From assembly GCA_910587955.1 (NCBI GenBank), contig CAJUNN010000002.1, positions 82,843-146,842 of the forward strand: a stretch of 64,000 nt of DNA, given 5' to 3'. The notes under the pieces are model-generated. The model ran no database searches. It saw nothing but the letters and a program-made list of their open reading frames with translations, and was not told where the DNA came from. This document shows, one piece after another, positions 51,258 to 58,968 of this stretch. This DNA is from an uncultured Lachnospiraceae bacterium (GTDB taxonomy: Bacteria; Bacillota; Clostridia; Lachnospirales; Lachnospiraceae). The translations under genes were made by a program, and so were the position numbers. Numbering within the stretch: position 1 is the stretch's first letter; each line of letters begins with the position of its first letter.

Positions 51258-52142
51258 CTACCGGAGATAGGAGGCATACGGCTCCTCGTCCCCGCTGAGG
51301 AACACGATTCCGATAATGCCGGGACCCGTATGGGCTCCGATGGCACAGCCTACCTGGGATTCAATAATCTCCCTGCAGTGATACCGCTCCAGAAGCATCT
51401 GCTTCACCTTCTCACAAGTCTCCGGATCGTTGCCGTGCACCAGTCCGATGGTCTGTTTTTCCAGGTTTACGCCCCGCTCGCCCACAATCTCCACGCAGCG
51501 CTTCAGGGACTTCATCCTTCCCCGCACCTTCTCAATGGCCACCAGGGCTCCGTCGTCATTTACCTCAATAATCGGCTTCAGATCCAGAACTCCGCCCAAA
51601 ACCGCCGACGTTCTGCTCAGACGGCCGCCCCGGTACAGATATTCCAAAGTATCCACTGTCACAATATGCTCCATATGGTCGAAGAAAAACCGGGCAGCCT
51701 CCACTATCAGGTCTTTGGGCGCCCCTTTCTCCTGCATCTCAAGAAGCTTAATCACACCCAGTCCGAAACCCATGGAAGCACATTTGGAGTCAATAATAGT
51801 AATTCGGAAATCCGGGTACTCCTCCAGAAGCTCCTCTCTGGCCAGATTTGCTGCATTAAAGGTTCCTGCAATACCGGTGGAAAAACACAGATATACCACC
51901 TCTTCCCCGGCTTTGGCATAGGGTTCAAAATTTTCGCGGAACATAAACTGATTGATGTGATAAGTCTTAATATCTGCACCTTCCGCCTGAATCCGGTAAA
52001 AATCTGCCGGAAGAATGGTTTTGCCGTCAAAGTAGTCCGTGCCGTTGATGGTAACAGGCGTAGGTATTACGTGAAGCTTATATTTTTCAATGATTTCTTT
52101 TGGCAGATCCGTAGCCGAATCTGTAACGATTTTATATGACAT
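51258..52142 (-). CDS. DegV family fatty-acid-binding protein
   Basis: DegV proteins bind a fatty acid and some deliver it to fatty acid kinase. The 294-residue chain has MSYKIVTDSATDLPKEIIEK, the ligand-contact FSTGIAGTFNAANLA, the domain-2 TLEYLYRGGRLSRTSAVLGG and the C-terminal GCAIGAHTGPGIIGIVFL. All are standard, and the length is normal. It is the last gene of the methyltransferase-hslO-nadE-degV operon. Confidence 0.93.
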   Translation of the reverse strand: MSYKIVTDSATDLPKEIIEKYKLHVIPTPVTINGTDYFDGKTILPADFYRIQAEGADIKTYHINQFMFRENFEPYAKAGEEVVYLCFSTGIAGTFNAANLAREELLEEYPDFRITIIDSKCASMGFGLGVIKLLEMQEKGAPKDLIVEAARFFFDHMEHIVTVDTLEYLYRGGRLSRTSAVLGGVLDLKPIIEVNDDGALVAIEKVRGRMKSLKRCVEIVGERGVNLEKQTIGLVHGNDPETCEKVKQMLLERYHCREIIESQVGCAIGAHTGPGIIGIVFLSGDEEPYASYLR

Positions 52143-52157
52143 GTAGATTCCCTCCCC

Positions 52158-54074
52158 TTATAAATCTTCCAGTTCCTTCAGCCACACCGCCGCAGACGCA
52201 TCGCTGGGCATCCGCAGATCCCCCCTGGGCGATACTCCCACCGAACCCACTTTGGGCCCGTCCGGCAGGCAGGAGCGTTTAAATTGCTGTGAAAAGAAGC
52301 GCTTGTAGAATACCTGCATCCACTTGCGGATTACGTCTTCCCCGTAGCTGTCCCCAAAAGCCAGCCGTGCCAGGCGGTAAATCTTGGACGGGGAAAACCC
52401 GAACCGCAGCACATAATAAAGGTAAAAGTCGTGCAGCTCGTAGGGTCCTACCAGGTCCTCCGTTTTCTGGGAAATGACCCCGTCCTCCGGCGGCAGCAGT
52501 TCCGGGCTCACCGGTGTATCCAGCACATCCAGGAGCACTCCCGAAAGTTCCCCGTCCCCGCAGGTATCCGCATAATAGCGCACCAGATGACGCACCAGAG
52601 TCTTCGGCACACCGGCGTTGACGCCGTACATGGACATGTGATCCCCGTTGTAGGTGGCCCAGCCAAGAGCCAGTTCCGACATGTCCCCGGTTCCGATAAC
52701 CATTCCCCCCGTCTGGTTTGCCAGATCCATCAGTACCTGAGTACGCTCCCGGGCCTGAGCATTCTCGTAAGCCACGTCATGGTTTCCGGCATCCTGCCCG
52801 ATATCCCGGAAATGGACATTCACAGCCTCCCGGATGTCCACCTCCCGCAGGGAAGCTCCCAGCTTTCCCGTCAGCTCACAGGCGTTCCGGTAAGTGCGGT
52901 CCGTAGTCCCAAAACAGGGCATGGTCACACTTAGAATCCGCTCTCTCGGAATAGACAAGGCATCGAAAGCCTTGGACGTCACCAGAAGAGCCAGCGTGGA
53001 ATCCAGCCCCCCGGAAATTCCCACCACCGCCTGCCGGCAGCCTGTATGCTCCAGGCGTTTTTTTAGCCCCTGAACCTGGATGGAAAGGATTTCCTCACAG
53101 CGCCTCTCCCGGTCCAGATTTCCCTCCGGGACAAAAGGCCTGGGGGAAATACAGCGCTCCAGTCTGGTTTCTTCCGCTTTCAGATGAAAGCCCACCTCCG
53201 AATACTTCTCGTCGCTTTTAGCAAAAAAAGTGGTCATTCTCCTGCGCTCCCCCAAAAGCCGGGCGGCATCCAGATCTCCATAGATAATCCCGTTCTGAAA
53301 GCGGACGGCACGGCTCAGAATCCGTCCGTTCTCCGCAATCAGGCTGTGGCCCCCGAAAACCAGATCCTGTGTGGACTCTCCCTCTCCTGCATTGGCGTAG
53401 ACATAACCGCACACCAGCCTGGCGGACTGGCCGCTGATCAGGGCCTCCCGGTACTCTCCTTTTCCCGTAGTCTCATCGCTGGCCGAACAGTTTACGATCA
53501 CCGTCGCCCCTGCCAGGGCATGCCGCGTACTGGGCGGCTCGGGAACCCACACATCTTCGCAAATCTCTGCAGCCACCGCAAGTCCCGGCATTTCTTCACA
53601 GGTGAAAATCTGATTGGTTCCAAACGGAATATAATCATTCTCCCGCTCCAGCCAGACAAAATCCGTCTCCCGGTTCCCTGGGACAAAATGGCGGAGCTCG
53701 TAAAATTCTCCGTAATTGGGAAGACAGCTCTTAGGAACCATTCCCAAAATTTTCCCCCGGCTCAGAGCTGCCGCCACATTGTACAGCTTCCCTTCCTTTT
53801 CCCAGGGAAGACCCACAAAAATCAAGGCGTCCAGCTTAGCCGAAGCATCCGCTATGTCAAACAGCGCTTCCCTGGCTCCCCGCAGAAGCGGCTCCTGCAA
53901 AAAGAGATCCCCGCAGGTATAGCCTGTAATACAGAGCTCCGGAAACACAATCAGTTTTGCACCCTTTCCGGCTGCTTCTCCCATCATACAAATGATTTCC
54001 GTCCCGTTGTATTCCGGATCCGCCACCCGGAGTTTCGGCGTCGCCGCTGCTGTTTTTATAAATCCATGCTTCAT
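52158..54074 (-). CDS. nadE: Glutamine-dependent NAD(+) synthetase
   Basis: Last step of NAD synthesis, amidating deamido-NAD. The N-terminal glutaminase belongs to the nitrilase superfamily, with the glutamate in IVFPELCITGYTCGDLF, the lysine in VPKSCLPNYGEF and the cysteine in AAEICEDVW. The synthetase domain starts near residue 325 with VVGISGGLDSTLALLVTSKA (the PP-loop) and continues with GTGDMSELALGW and HMSMYGVNAGVPKTLVRHLV. At 638 residues it is a complete two-domain enzyme that can use glutamine. Confidence 0.96.
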   Translation of the reverse strand: MKHGFIKTAAATPKLRVADPEYNGTEIICMMGEAAGKGAKLIVFPELCITGYTCGDLFLQEPLLRGAREALFDIADASAKLDALIFVGLPWEKEGKLYNVAAALSRGKILGMVPKSCLPNYGEFYELRHFVPGNRETDFVWLERENDYIPFGTNQIFTCEEMPGLAVAAEICEDVWVPEPPSTRHALAGATVIVNCSASDETTGKGEYREALISGQSARLVCGYVYANAGEGESTQDLVFGGHSLIAENGRILSRAVRFQNGIIYGDLDAARLLGERRRMTTFFAKSDEKYSEVGFHLKAEETRLERCISPRPFVPEGNLDRERRCEEILSIQVQGLKKRLEHTGCRQAVVGISGGLDSTLALLVTSKAFDALSIPRERILSVTMPCFGTTDRTYRNACELTGKLGASLREVDIREAVNVHFRDIGQDAGNHDVAYENAQARERTQVLMDLANQTGGMVIGTGDMSELALGWATYNGDHMSMYGVNAGVPKTLVRHLVRYYADTCGDGELSGVLLDVLDTPVSPELLPPEDGVISQKTEDLVGPYELHDFYLYYVLRFGFSPSKIYRLARLAFGDSYGEDVIRKWMQVFYKRFFSQQFKRSCLPDGPKVGSVGVSPRGDLRMPSDASAAVWLKELEDL

Positions 54075-54096
54075 ACCCGCCTCCCTGTTTAAGTCT

Positions 54097-54978
54097 TTAC
54101 CTTTTGGCTCGGCGCAGAATCTCTTTCAATTCCTCCACGCTGAATACATACGCCCGGCTGCAGAAATGACATTTCACTTCCACAGGCTCGCCCTCCTGCA
54201 CCATTTCCCGTATCTCTTTGCTTCCAATACTCACAATCGCTTTCTCCACCCGCTCTTTCGAACAGTTGCAGGAAAAAGCGGCGGGCAGGGTATCACTGAC
54301 AACAAGACCCAGATCTCCCAAAAGCTCTTCCAAAAGTTCCTCCGGTGACAGGCCCCGATCCAGAAGCTCCGTCACGGAATGAAGGCCGGAAAGCCTGGAC
54401 TCCAATGTCTCTATGACTTTCTCTTCCGTATAGGGCATAAGCTGAATGAGAAAACCGCCTGCCTGCCGGACCGCATTGTCCCGGTTTAAAAGAACCCCAA
54501 GCCCTACGGAGGAAGGAATCTGCTCGGAAGTGGCAAAGTAATACGTGAGATCCTCCGCAATCTCCCCGGTCTGCAGAGTGGTCTGCCCTACATAAGGCTC
54601 TTTCATTCCCAAATCTTTGATCACCTGCAGCATTCCCTTTCCCACAGCACCCGCCACATCCAGCTTTCCCTTGGCATTGGCCGGAAGCAGCACTGCTGGT
54701 TCATGGACATACCCCTTTACATTGGCCCCGGAATCCGCCGTTACCACAATCCCTCCCAGAGGCCCGTCCCCCCGGATCTGAATGGTTAGAAGATCCTTCT
54801 CTCCTTTCATGGACGCTCCCATCATAGCTCCCGCGCTTAAGGTCCGTCCCAGAGCCGCTGTAGCCACCGGGCTTGTGTTGTGTATCTGCCTGGCCTGCTC
54901 CACCAGTTCCCTGGAAGTTATGGCAAAGGCCCTTATCTGACTGTCCGCCGCCATAGCCCTGACAATGTAATCTGACAT
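54097..54978 (-). CDS. hslO: Redox-regulated chaperone Hsp33
   Basis: Holdase switched on by oxidation of a zinc site. The 293-residue protein starts MSDYIVRAMAADSQIRAFAI and has AGAMMGASMKGEKDLLTIQI and GPLGGIVVTADSGANVKGYV. The C-terminal zinc switch is CNC (FSCNCSKERVEKA) followed by CHFC (VKCHFCSRAYVF), so all four cysteines are present. It lies 21 bases behind the methyltransferase and before nadE. Confidence 0.97.
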   Translation of the reverse strand: MSDYIVRAMAADSQIRAFAITSRELVEQARQIHNTSPVATAALGRTLSAGAMMGASMKGEKDLLTIQIRGDGPLGGIVVTADSGANVKGYVHEPAVLLPANAKGKLDVAGAVGKGMLQVIKDLGMKEPYVGQTTLQTGEIAEDLTYYFATSEQIPSSVGLGVLLNRDNAVRQAGGFLIQLMPYTEEKVIETLESRLSGLHSVTELLDRGLSPEELLEELLGDLGLVVSDTLPAAFSCNCSKERVEKAIVSIGSKEIREMVQEGEPVEVKCHFCSRAYVFSVEELKEILRRAKR

Positions 54979-54999
54979 CTCTTCCCTCCCTGCGTCCTA

Positions 55000-55761
55000 T
55001 CAGACACTTCTTTTTCCCTGCTCTCTTGCCGCCGCATAAATCCGCTCCGCCGTCTTTTCCGGCGCAAGGCCCGTCTCTGCGTCAAAGAAGCCAAGCACCT
55101 CCAGACCTGCTTCTTCCAGAAGCTCCCGTACCCGCTCCAGGGAATACGCTCTCTGGTAATGGGTCTCCTCATACTTCCGGTACAGACCGCCTTCCTCCCG
55201 GATAAACAGGGTCAGGCTATATTCATTCAGCCCTTCACCGGCATCAAAATAATTCTCCCAGATAAAGCTGCCTTCCCTGCGGTTCTCTGCAATGGTATTT
55301 TCCCCCAAAAAAGTTTCATATTTATAAACGGTGTTCAAATCAAAAAGGAAGATTCCGCCTGGGTCCAGATAATTATTTACCAGCCGGAAAACCTGAAGCA
55401 GGTCCGCCTCTTCCGTCACGTAATTGATGGAGTCACAGACGCTCACCACAGCACGGACAGTCCCGTACAGCTCCAGCTCCCGCATGTCCTGCAGAAGATA
55501 GAGAATGTCAAGGCCTGACTCTGCCCGCTTCTGCACTGCCAGATTCAGCATCTCCTCCGAAGCATCCAGGCCAATCATATCATAACCTGCATTCGCTAAA
55601 AGCTCCGTCATACTGCCTGTCCCGCAGCCCAGATCCAAAACCAGTCCGTCCGAAATCCCGTACTGTTTTAATATTCCCACAATCCTGCGGCTCCATTCCT
55701 CATAGGGAATGTTATCCATAAACAGATCGTAAACCTTTGCAAAGCCTGTGTACGCTTCCAC
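55000..55761 (-). CDS. Class I SAM-dependent methyltransferase
   Basis: The 253-residue protein has the SAM motif LVLDLGCGTGSMTELLANAG (about 40-59) with the acidic ribose residue in GLDASEEM, and CDSINYVTEEADLLQVFRLV. It belongs to a broad group of small-molecule or tRNA methyltransferases; the substrate is unknown. The start is a GTG with GGAGGGG upstream. The gap to the terminator at 55783-55817 is only about 20 bases, so its transcripts may come from readthrough. It opens the operon with hslO, nadE and degV. Confidence 0.85.
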   Translation of the reverse strand: MEAYTGFAKVYDLFMDNIPYEEWSRRIVGILKQYGISDGLVLDLGCGTGSMTELLANAGYDMIGLDASEEMLNLAVQKRAESGLDILYLLQDMRELELYGTVRAVVSVCDSINYVTEEADLLQVFRLVNNYLDPGGIFLFDLNTVYKYETFLGENTIAENRREGSFIWENYFDAGEGLNEYSLTLFIREEGGLYRKYEETHYQRAYSLERVRELLEEAGLEVLGFFDAETGLAPEKTAERIYAAAREQGKRSV

Positions 55762-55782
55762 TCCATTCCCCTCCTTTTTATG

Positions 55783-55817
55783 AAAAGACAGCCCCCAAGA
55801 AAGCCTGGAGGCTGTCT
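55783..55817 (-). terminator. Terminator of the murB-rapZ-whiA-HPr-like operon
   Basis: AGACAGCC (55786-55793) and GGCTGTCT (55810-55817) form an 8-bp stem followed by a short T-run on the minus strand. It lies 12 bases behind the HPr-like stop. Some readthrough into the methyltransferase operon is likely. Confidence 0.8.
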
Positions 55818-55829
55818 GATTCCCAATCC

Positions 55830-56084
55830 CTATTTGCTGCTTAAGAATTTCTCTATATTTGCAATCGCCTCTTCCTCATCTGCACCGCTTGCAGATACCG
55901 TAACCGTATCACCCGAGTAAAGGCTGAGGGTCATCATTCCCATAATACTTTTCGCATTTACCTTCTTGTTGTCGCTCTCCACATAGATCTCGCTGCCATA
56001 TTGGCTGGCCACCTGTACCAGCAGCGCCACAGGCCGGGCTTCCAATCCTTCTGGAATCTGAATTGTGATCTCCTGCTTAATCAT
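55830..56084 (-). CDS. HPr-like protein with Glu15, Crh-type
   Basis: An 84-residue HPr fold. Position 15, the phosphorylated histidine of HPr, is glutamate in EGLEARPVALLV (E15), while Ser46 is kept in AKSIMGMM. B. subtilis Crh has glutamine at 15 and a regulatory Ser46, and it is also encoded next to whiA. This protein therefore cannot pass phosphate in the PTS but could still be phosphorylated at Ser46 by HPr kinase and act with CcpA. The negative charge at 15 might mimic a phosphorylated HPr. It overlaps the whiA stop (ATGA). Confidence 0.88.
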   Translation of the reverse strand: MIKQEITIQIPEGLEARPVALLVQVASQYGSEIYVESDNKKVNAKSIMGMMTLSLYSGDTVTVSASGADEEEAIANIEKFLSSK

Positions 56085-56980
56085 AATAATTTCTCCTCCT
56101 TGTTATCCCTTAGCTCCTCTGCAATCATACTCAGCTTTCTCAGCCTGTGGTTTACCCCCGACTTCCCCACGGGCGGATGAAGCATCGCTCCCAGCTCCTT
56201 TAAAGTAGTTCCCGGCTGCTCCAGCCGAAGCTCGGCAATCTCAGCCAGGTTTTCCGGAAGCTGTTCAAAGCCGATTGTCCGTTCAATGTATCTAATATCT
56301 TCAATCTGCTTCACCGCTGCAGAAACGGTCTTATTCAAGTTGGCAGTCTCACAGTTCACCTGCCGGTTCACAGAATTTCTCATTTCCTTTAGAATGCGTA
56401 TATTCTCGAAGTTCATCAAAGCCACATGCGCTTCCATTACATTCAATATATCCGCGATCTGGGAACCTTCCTTAATATATAAAATAGAATGGTTTTTGCG
56501 CTGCGTAATCCGGGCCTCGATAGCAAAGCTCCCAATCAGCTGCTGCAGACGCTCCGCTTCCGTCTCCGTATTACAGACAATCTCAAAGTGATAACCTTTC
56601 TCCGGATCGCTGATGGAACCGGAGGCCAGAAAGGCTCCTCTGATATAGGCACGTTTACAACAAAGATTCTGTACCAGGGTATGCTTCACTGCGGACAGAT
56701 CCGCATAAGAAGTTATATCATAGCTTTTGCTTCCCCGGAAGCTCTGATTCTGTTTCACCGACACGTTCATGTCTATATTAAATGTTTTTCTTAATAATGT
56801 AAAGTATTTTCTTGCAACTGCCAGATTTTCCGTGTGCATTTTCACGCTGTGAGGGCTTTCAGCTCCCTCCGTCACATGGCTGCCAAAGCCTAAAATCGCA
56901 GCCGCCTCGGCCAGCCTACAATGTCTGGCCGCAGGGATCTGGCGGGACAGCTCCTCTTTGATTTCACTGGAAAAAGACAT
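56081..56980 (-). CDS. whiA: DNA-binding regulator WhiA
   Basis: Homing-endonuclease-derived protein linked to cell division and sporulation control in Gram-positive bacteria. The ATG at 56980 (MSFSSEIKEELSRQIPAARH) has GAGGTGG before it and is preferred to an upstream in-frame start. The LAGLIDADG-like part contains CCKRAYIRGAFLASGSISDP and EGSQIADILNVMEAHVALMN. The C-terminal helix-turn-helix is AEIAELRLEQPGTTLKELGA and GVNHRLRKLS. It has 299 residues. Confidence 0.95.
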   Translation of the reverse strand: MSFSSEIKEELSRQIPAARHCRLAEAAAILGFGSHVTEGAESPHSVKMHTENLAVARKYFTLLRKTFNIDMNVSVKQNQSFRGSKSYDITSYADLSAVKHTLVQNLCCKRAYIRGAFLASGSISDPEKGYHFEIVCNTETEAERLQQLIGSFAIEARITQRKNHSILYIKEGSQIADILNVMEAHVALMNFENIRILKEMRNSVNRQVNCETANLNKTVSAAVKQIEDIRYIERTIGFEQLPENLAEIAELRLEQPGTTLKELGAMLHPPVGKSGVNHRLRKLSMIAEELRDNKEEKLL

Positions 56981-57003
56981 TAGCCACCTCTTATTATTCT
57001 CTC

Positions 57004-57882
57004 TCAACGGGCTTTTACAATGGCATCTTTTTCTATATCCCGATGCTCAATACGGACCACATAATCCGTATGCTCTTTCAGCTTTCCGTACAGCTTATTG
57101 GCCAGGGTCACGGAGCGGTGCTTGCCTCCCGTACAGCCGATGGCAATCACCAGCTGGTTCTTCCCCTCCTGCACATAGTTTGGGATCAGAAATCTTATCA
57201 TGTCTGTCAGCTTATCCAAAAAACGGTGGGCAGCCTCAAATCCCATAACAAAATCCTGCACTTCCCTATCATTCCCATTCAGCTTCCGAAGCTCCTCATA
57301 GTAATACGGGTTTGGAAGAAAACGCACGTCGAATACCAGATCCGAATCATTGGGGATGCCAAATTTAAAGCCAAACGAGAGGACTGTAATCACAAGATTT
57401 TTAAACTCCCGGTTCTGCACAAAAATCTTTTCCAGTTCTATCTTCAGCTCCCTGGTCAAAAGGCTGCTGGTATCGATAATATAGTCCGCCTGCTTCTTCA
57501 AAAAAACCAGGCGTTTCCGCTCCTCGTCAATTCCCTCCGCAATCCGGCCGTCTCCGGCCAGAGGATGATTTCTTCTCGTCTCCTTGTACCGCTTAATCAG
57601 CACACCGTCCTGTGCATCCAAAAACAGGATTTCAAAGGTATACCCGGCAATGGTCAGCTCCTCCAAAATTGTCTGAAGCTCGCTCAGAGCCTTTCCGTTG
57701 CGGATGTCAATGCCAAGAGCTACCTTACTGATCTCGCTGGTGCCTGAATAGACCAGCTCAGAAAATTTTCCTATCAGGGAAACCGGAAGATTGTCCACAC
57801 AAAAATAACCCATATCTTCCAGCATCCGCAGGGACGTTCCTCTTCCTGCCCCTGACATTCCCGTTACAATCACAAATCTCAT
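57004..57882 (-). CDS. rapZ: RapZ/YvcJ family nucleotide-binding protein, altered Walker A
   Basis: RapZ guides RNase E to a small RNA in E. coli; the B. subtilis homologue YvcJ binds and hydrolyses nucleotides and affects competence. The 292-residue chain is full length with DMGYFCVDNLPVSLIGKFSE, VFDVRFLPNPYYYEELRKLN and the C-terminal VIAIGCTGGKHRSVTLANKL. The Walker A is GMSGAGRGTSL at 8-18, so the expected Lys14 is Arg and Ser15 is Gly. Nucleotide binding may be altered. The reading frame is otherwise intact. Confidence 0.92.
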   Translation of the reverse strand: MRFVIVTGMSGAGRGTSLRMLEDMGYFCVDNLPVSLIGKFSELVYSGTSEISKVALGIDIRNGKALSELQTILEELTIAGYTFEILFLDAQDGVLIKRYKETRRNHPLAGDGRIAEGIDEERKRLVFLKKQADYIIDTSSLLTRELKIELEKIFVQNREFKNLVITVLSFGFKFGIPNDSDLVFDVRFLPNPYYYEELRKLNGNDREVQDFVMGFEAAHRFLDKLTDMIRFLIPNYVQEGKNQLVIAIGCTGGKHRSVTLANKLYGKLKEHTDYVVRIEHRDIEKDAIVKAR

Positions 57883-57893
57883 CTGTAACCACC

Positions 57894-58850
57894 TTACGCT
57901 TTTTCAACATGCTCCAAAGCGCTCTTACCTTCCTCATCCGAAAATCCGAGGGTCTTCACTTCCATCTCAAGCTCAACCCCAAACCGGCGTTTTACCTCCG
58001 AACGGACATGGGCAATCAAAGCCATCACATCCGCCGCTGTGGCATCTCCCCGGTTAATTACAAAACCGCAATGCTTTTCCGATACCTGCGCGTCTCCTAC
58101 CCGGAACCCGCGAAGCCCTGCATCCATAATCAGTTTCCCGGCGAAATATCCCTGCGGCCGTTTGAACGTGCTACCCGCGCTTGGATATTCCAAAGGCTGT
58201 TTTCCGGTCCGGGCTTCCTTTAACTCCTGCATCTTCGCCTGAATTGCCTCCGGTTCTCCCGGTGAAAGCTCCAGCACTGCCTCCAGAACTACATAGCCTT
58301 TCCTTGCAATGACGCTGCTCCGGTACCCAAGTTCCAGTTCTTCTCCGGACAGCCGCACAAGCTCCCCTTCCGGTTTCATCACCAGCGCCTCCCGGACAAT
58401 ATCCTTCATTTCCCCGCCGTAAGCCCCGGCATTCATTACCAAAGCCCCGCCTACGGTTCCGGGAATCCCGGAGGCAAACTCCATGCCTGTCAGTCCCGCC
58501 CTGCCGGCCTGATGGGACGCCCGGATCAAAAGCTCTCCCGCCCGCACCAAGAGACGGTTTCCTTCTATACGGATTCCGTCAAAATTGCGGTACATCTGAA
58601 TGACAACGCCCCGGTATCCCTGATCGCTGACCAGAACATTGCTGCCGTTTCCAAGAATATAATAGGGTTCTCCTGCCCTGCGGCAGGCTGCAACCGCGGC
58701 TGCCAGCATCGTCCCGTCCGACGGCAGGCAAAAATATCCGGCCGGTCCTCCAATGCGGAAGGTGGTATGCCTGCTCATGGGTTCTTCCCGCAGCACCCGC
58801 TCCGTTCCTCCATGGATCTCACATAATATTTCGTATAAATCCTGCCCCAT
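57894..58850 (-). CDS. murB: UDP-N-acetylenolpyruvoylglucosamine reductase
   Basis: FAD enzyme that makes UDP-MurNAc for peptidoglycan. The 318-residue protein shows HTTFRIGGPAGYFCLPSD, the FAD-binding YYILGNGSNVLVSD, GMEFASGIPGTVGGALVMNA, YRSSVIARKG, and the substrate loop EYPSAGSTFKRPQGYFAGKL typical of the type IIb enzymes. The final SEKHCGFVINRGDATAADV is also conserved. It is first in the operon, with a promoter at 58896-58924. Confidence 0.97.
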   Translation of the reverse strand: MGQDLYEILCEIHGGTERVLREEPMSRHTTFRIGGPAGYFCLPSDGTMLAAAVAACRRAGEPYYILGNGSNVLVSDQGYRGVVIQMYRNFDGIRIEGNRLLVRAGELLIRASHQAGRAGLTGMEFASGIPGTVGGALVMNAGAYGGEMKDIVREALVMKPEGELVRLSGEELELGYRSSVIARKGYVVLEAVLELSPGEPEAIQAKMQELKEARTGKQPLEYPSAGSTFKRPQGYFAGKLIMDAGLRGFRVGDAQVSEKHCGFVINRGDATAADVMALIAHVRSEVKRRFGVELEMEVKTLGFSDEEGKSALEHVEKA

Positions 58851-58895
58851 ATGGTTTCCTCATTACTACTGCTTGATTTTGTTCCGCTATGTTAC

Positions 58896-58924
58896 ATTAT
58901 ATGCAAAAAAGGGGTAAAGTACAA
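58896..58924 (-). promoter_or_regulatory. Promoter of murB operon, overlapping the uvrA terminator
   Basis: TTGTAC (58919-58924), a 17-base spacer and TATAAT (58896-58901) on the minus strand, about 45 bases before murB. The -35 box and spacer are the loop and 3' arm of the terminator at 58905-58931. Confidence 0.78.
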
Positions 58925-58931
58925 CCCCTTT
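58905..58931 (-). terminator. Terminator of uvrB-uvrA
   Basis: AAGGGGT and ACCCCTT-type arms flank a seven- to eight-base loop and are followed by six T on the minus strand. It lies about 40 bases behind the uvrA stop and shares bases with the murB promoter. Confidence 0.78.
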
Positions 58932-58968
58932 CCAGCTTTGCAGTCCGCCAGGGCCTGCAGATCCCGTT

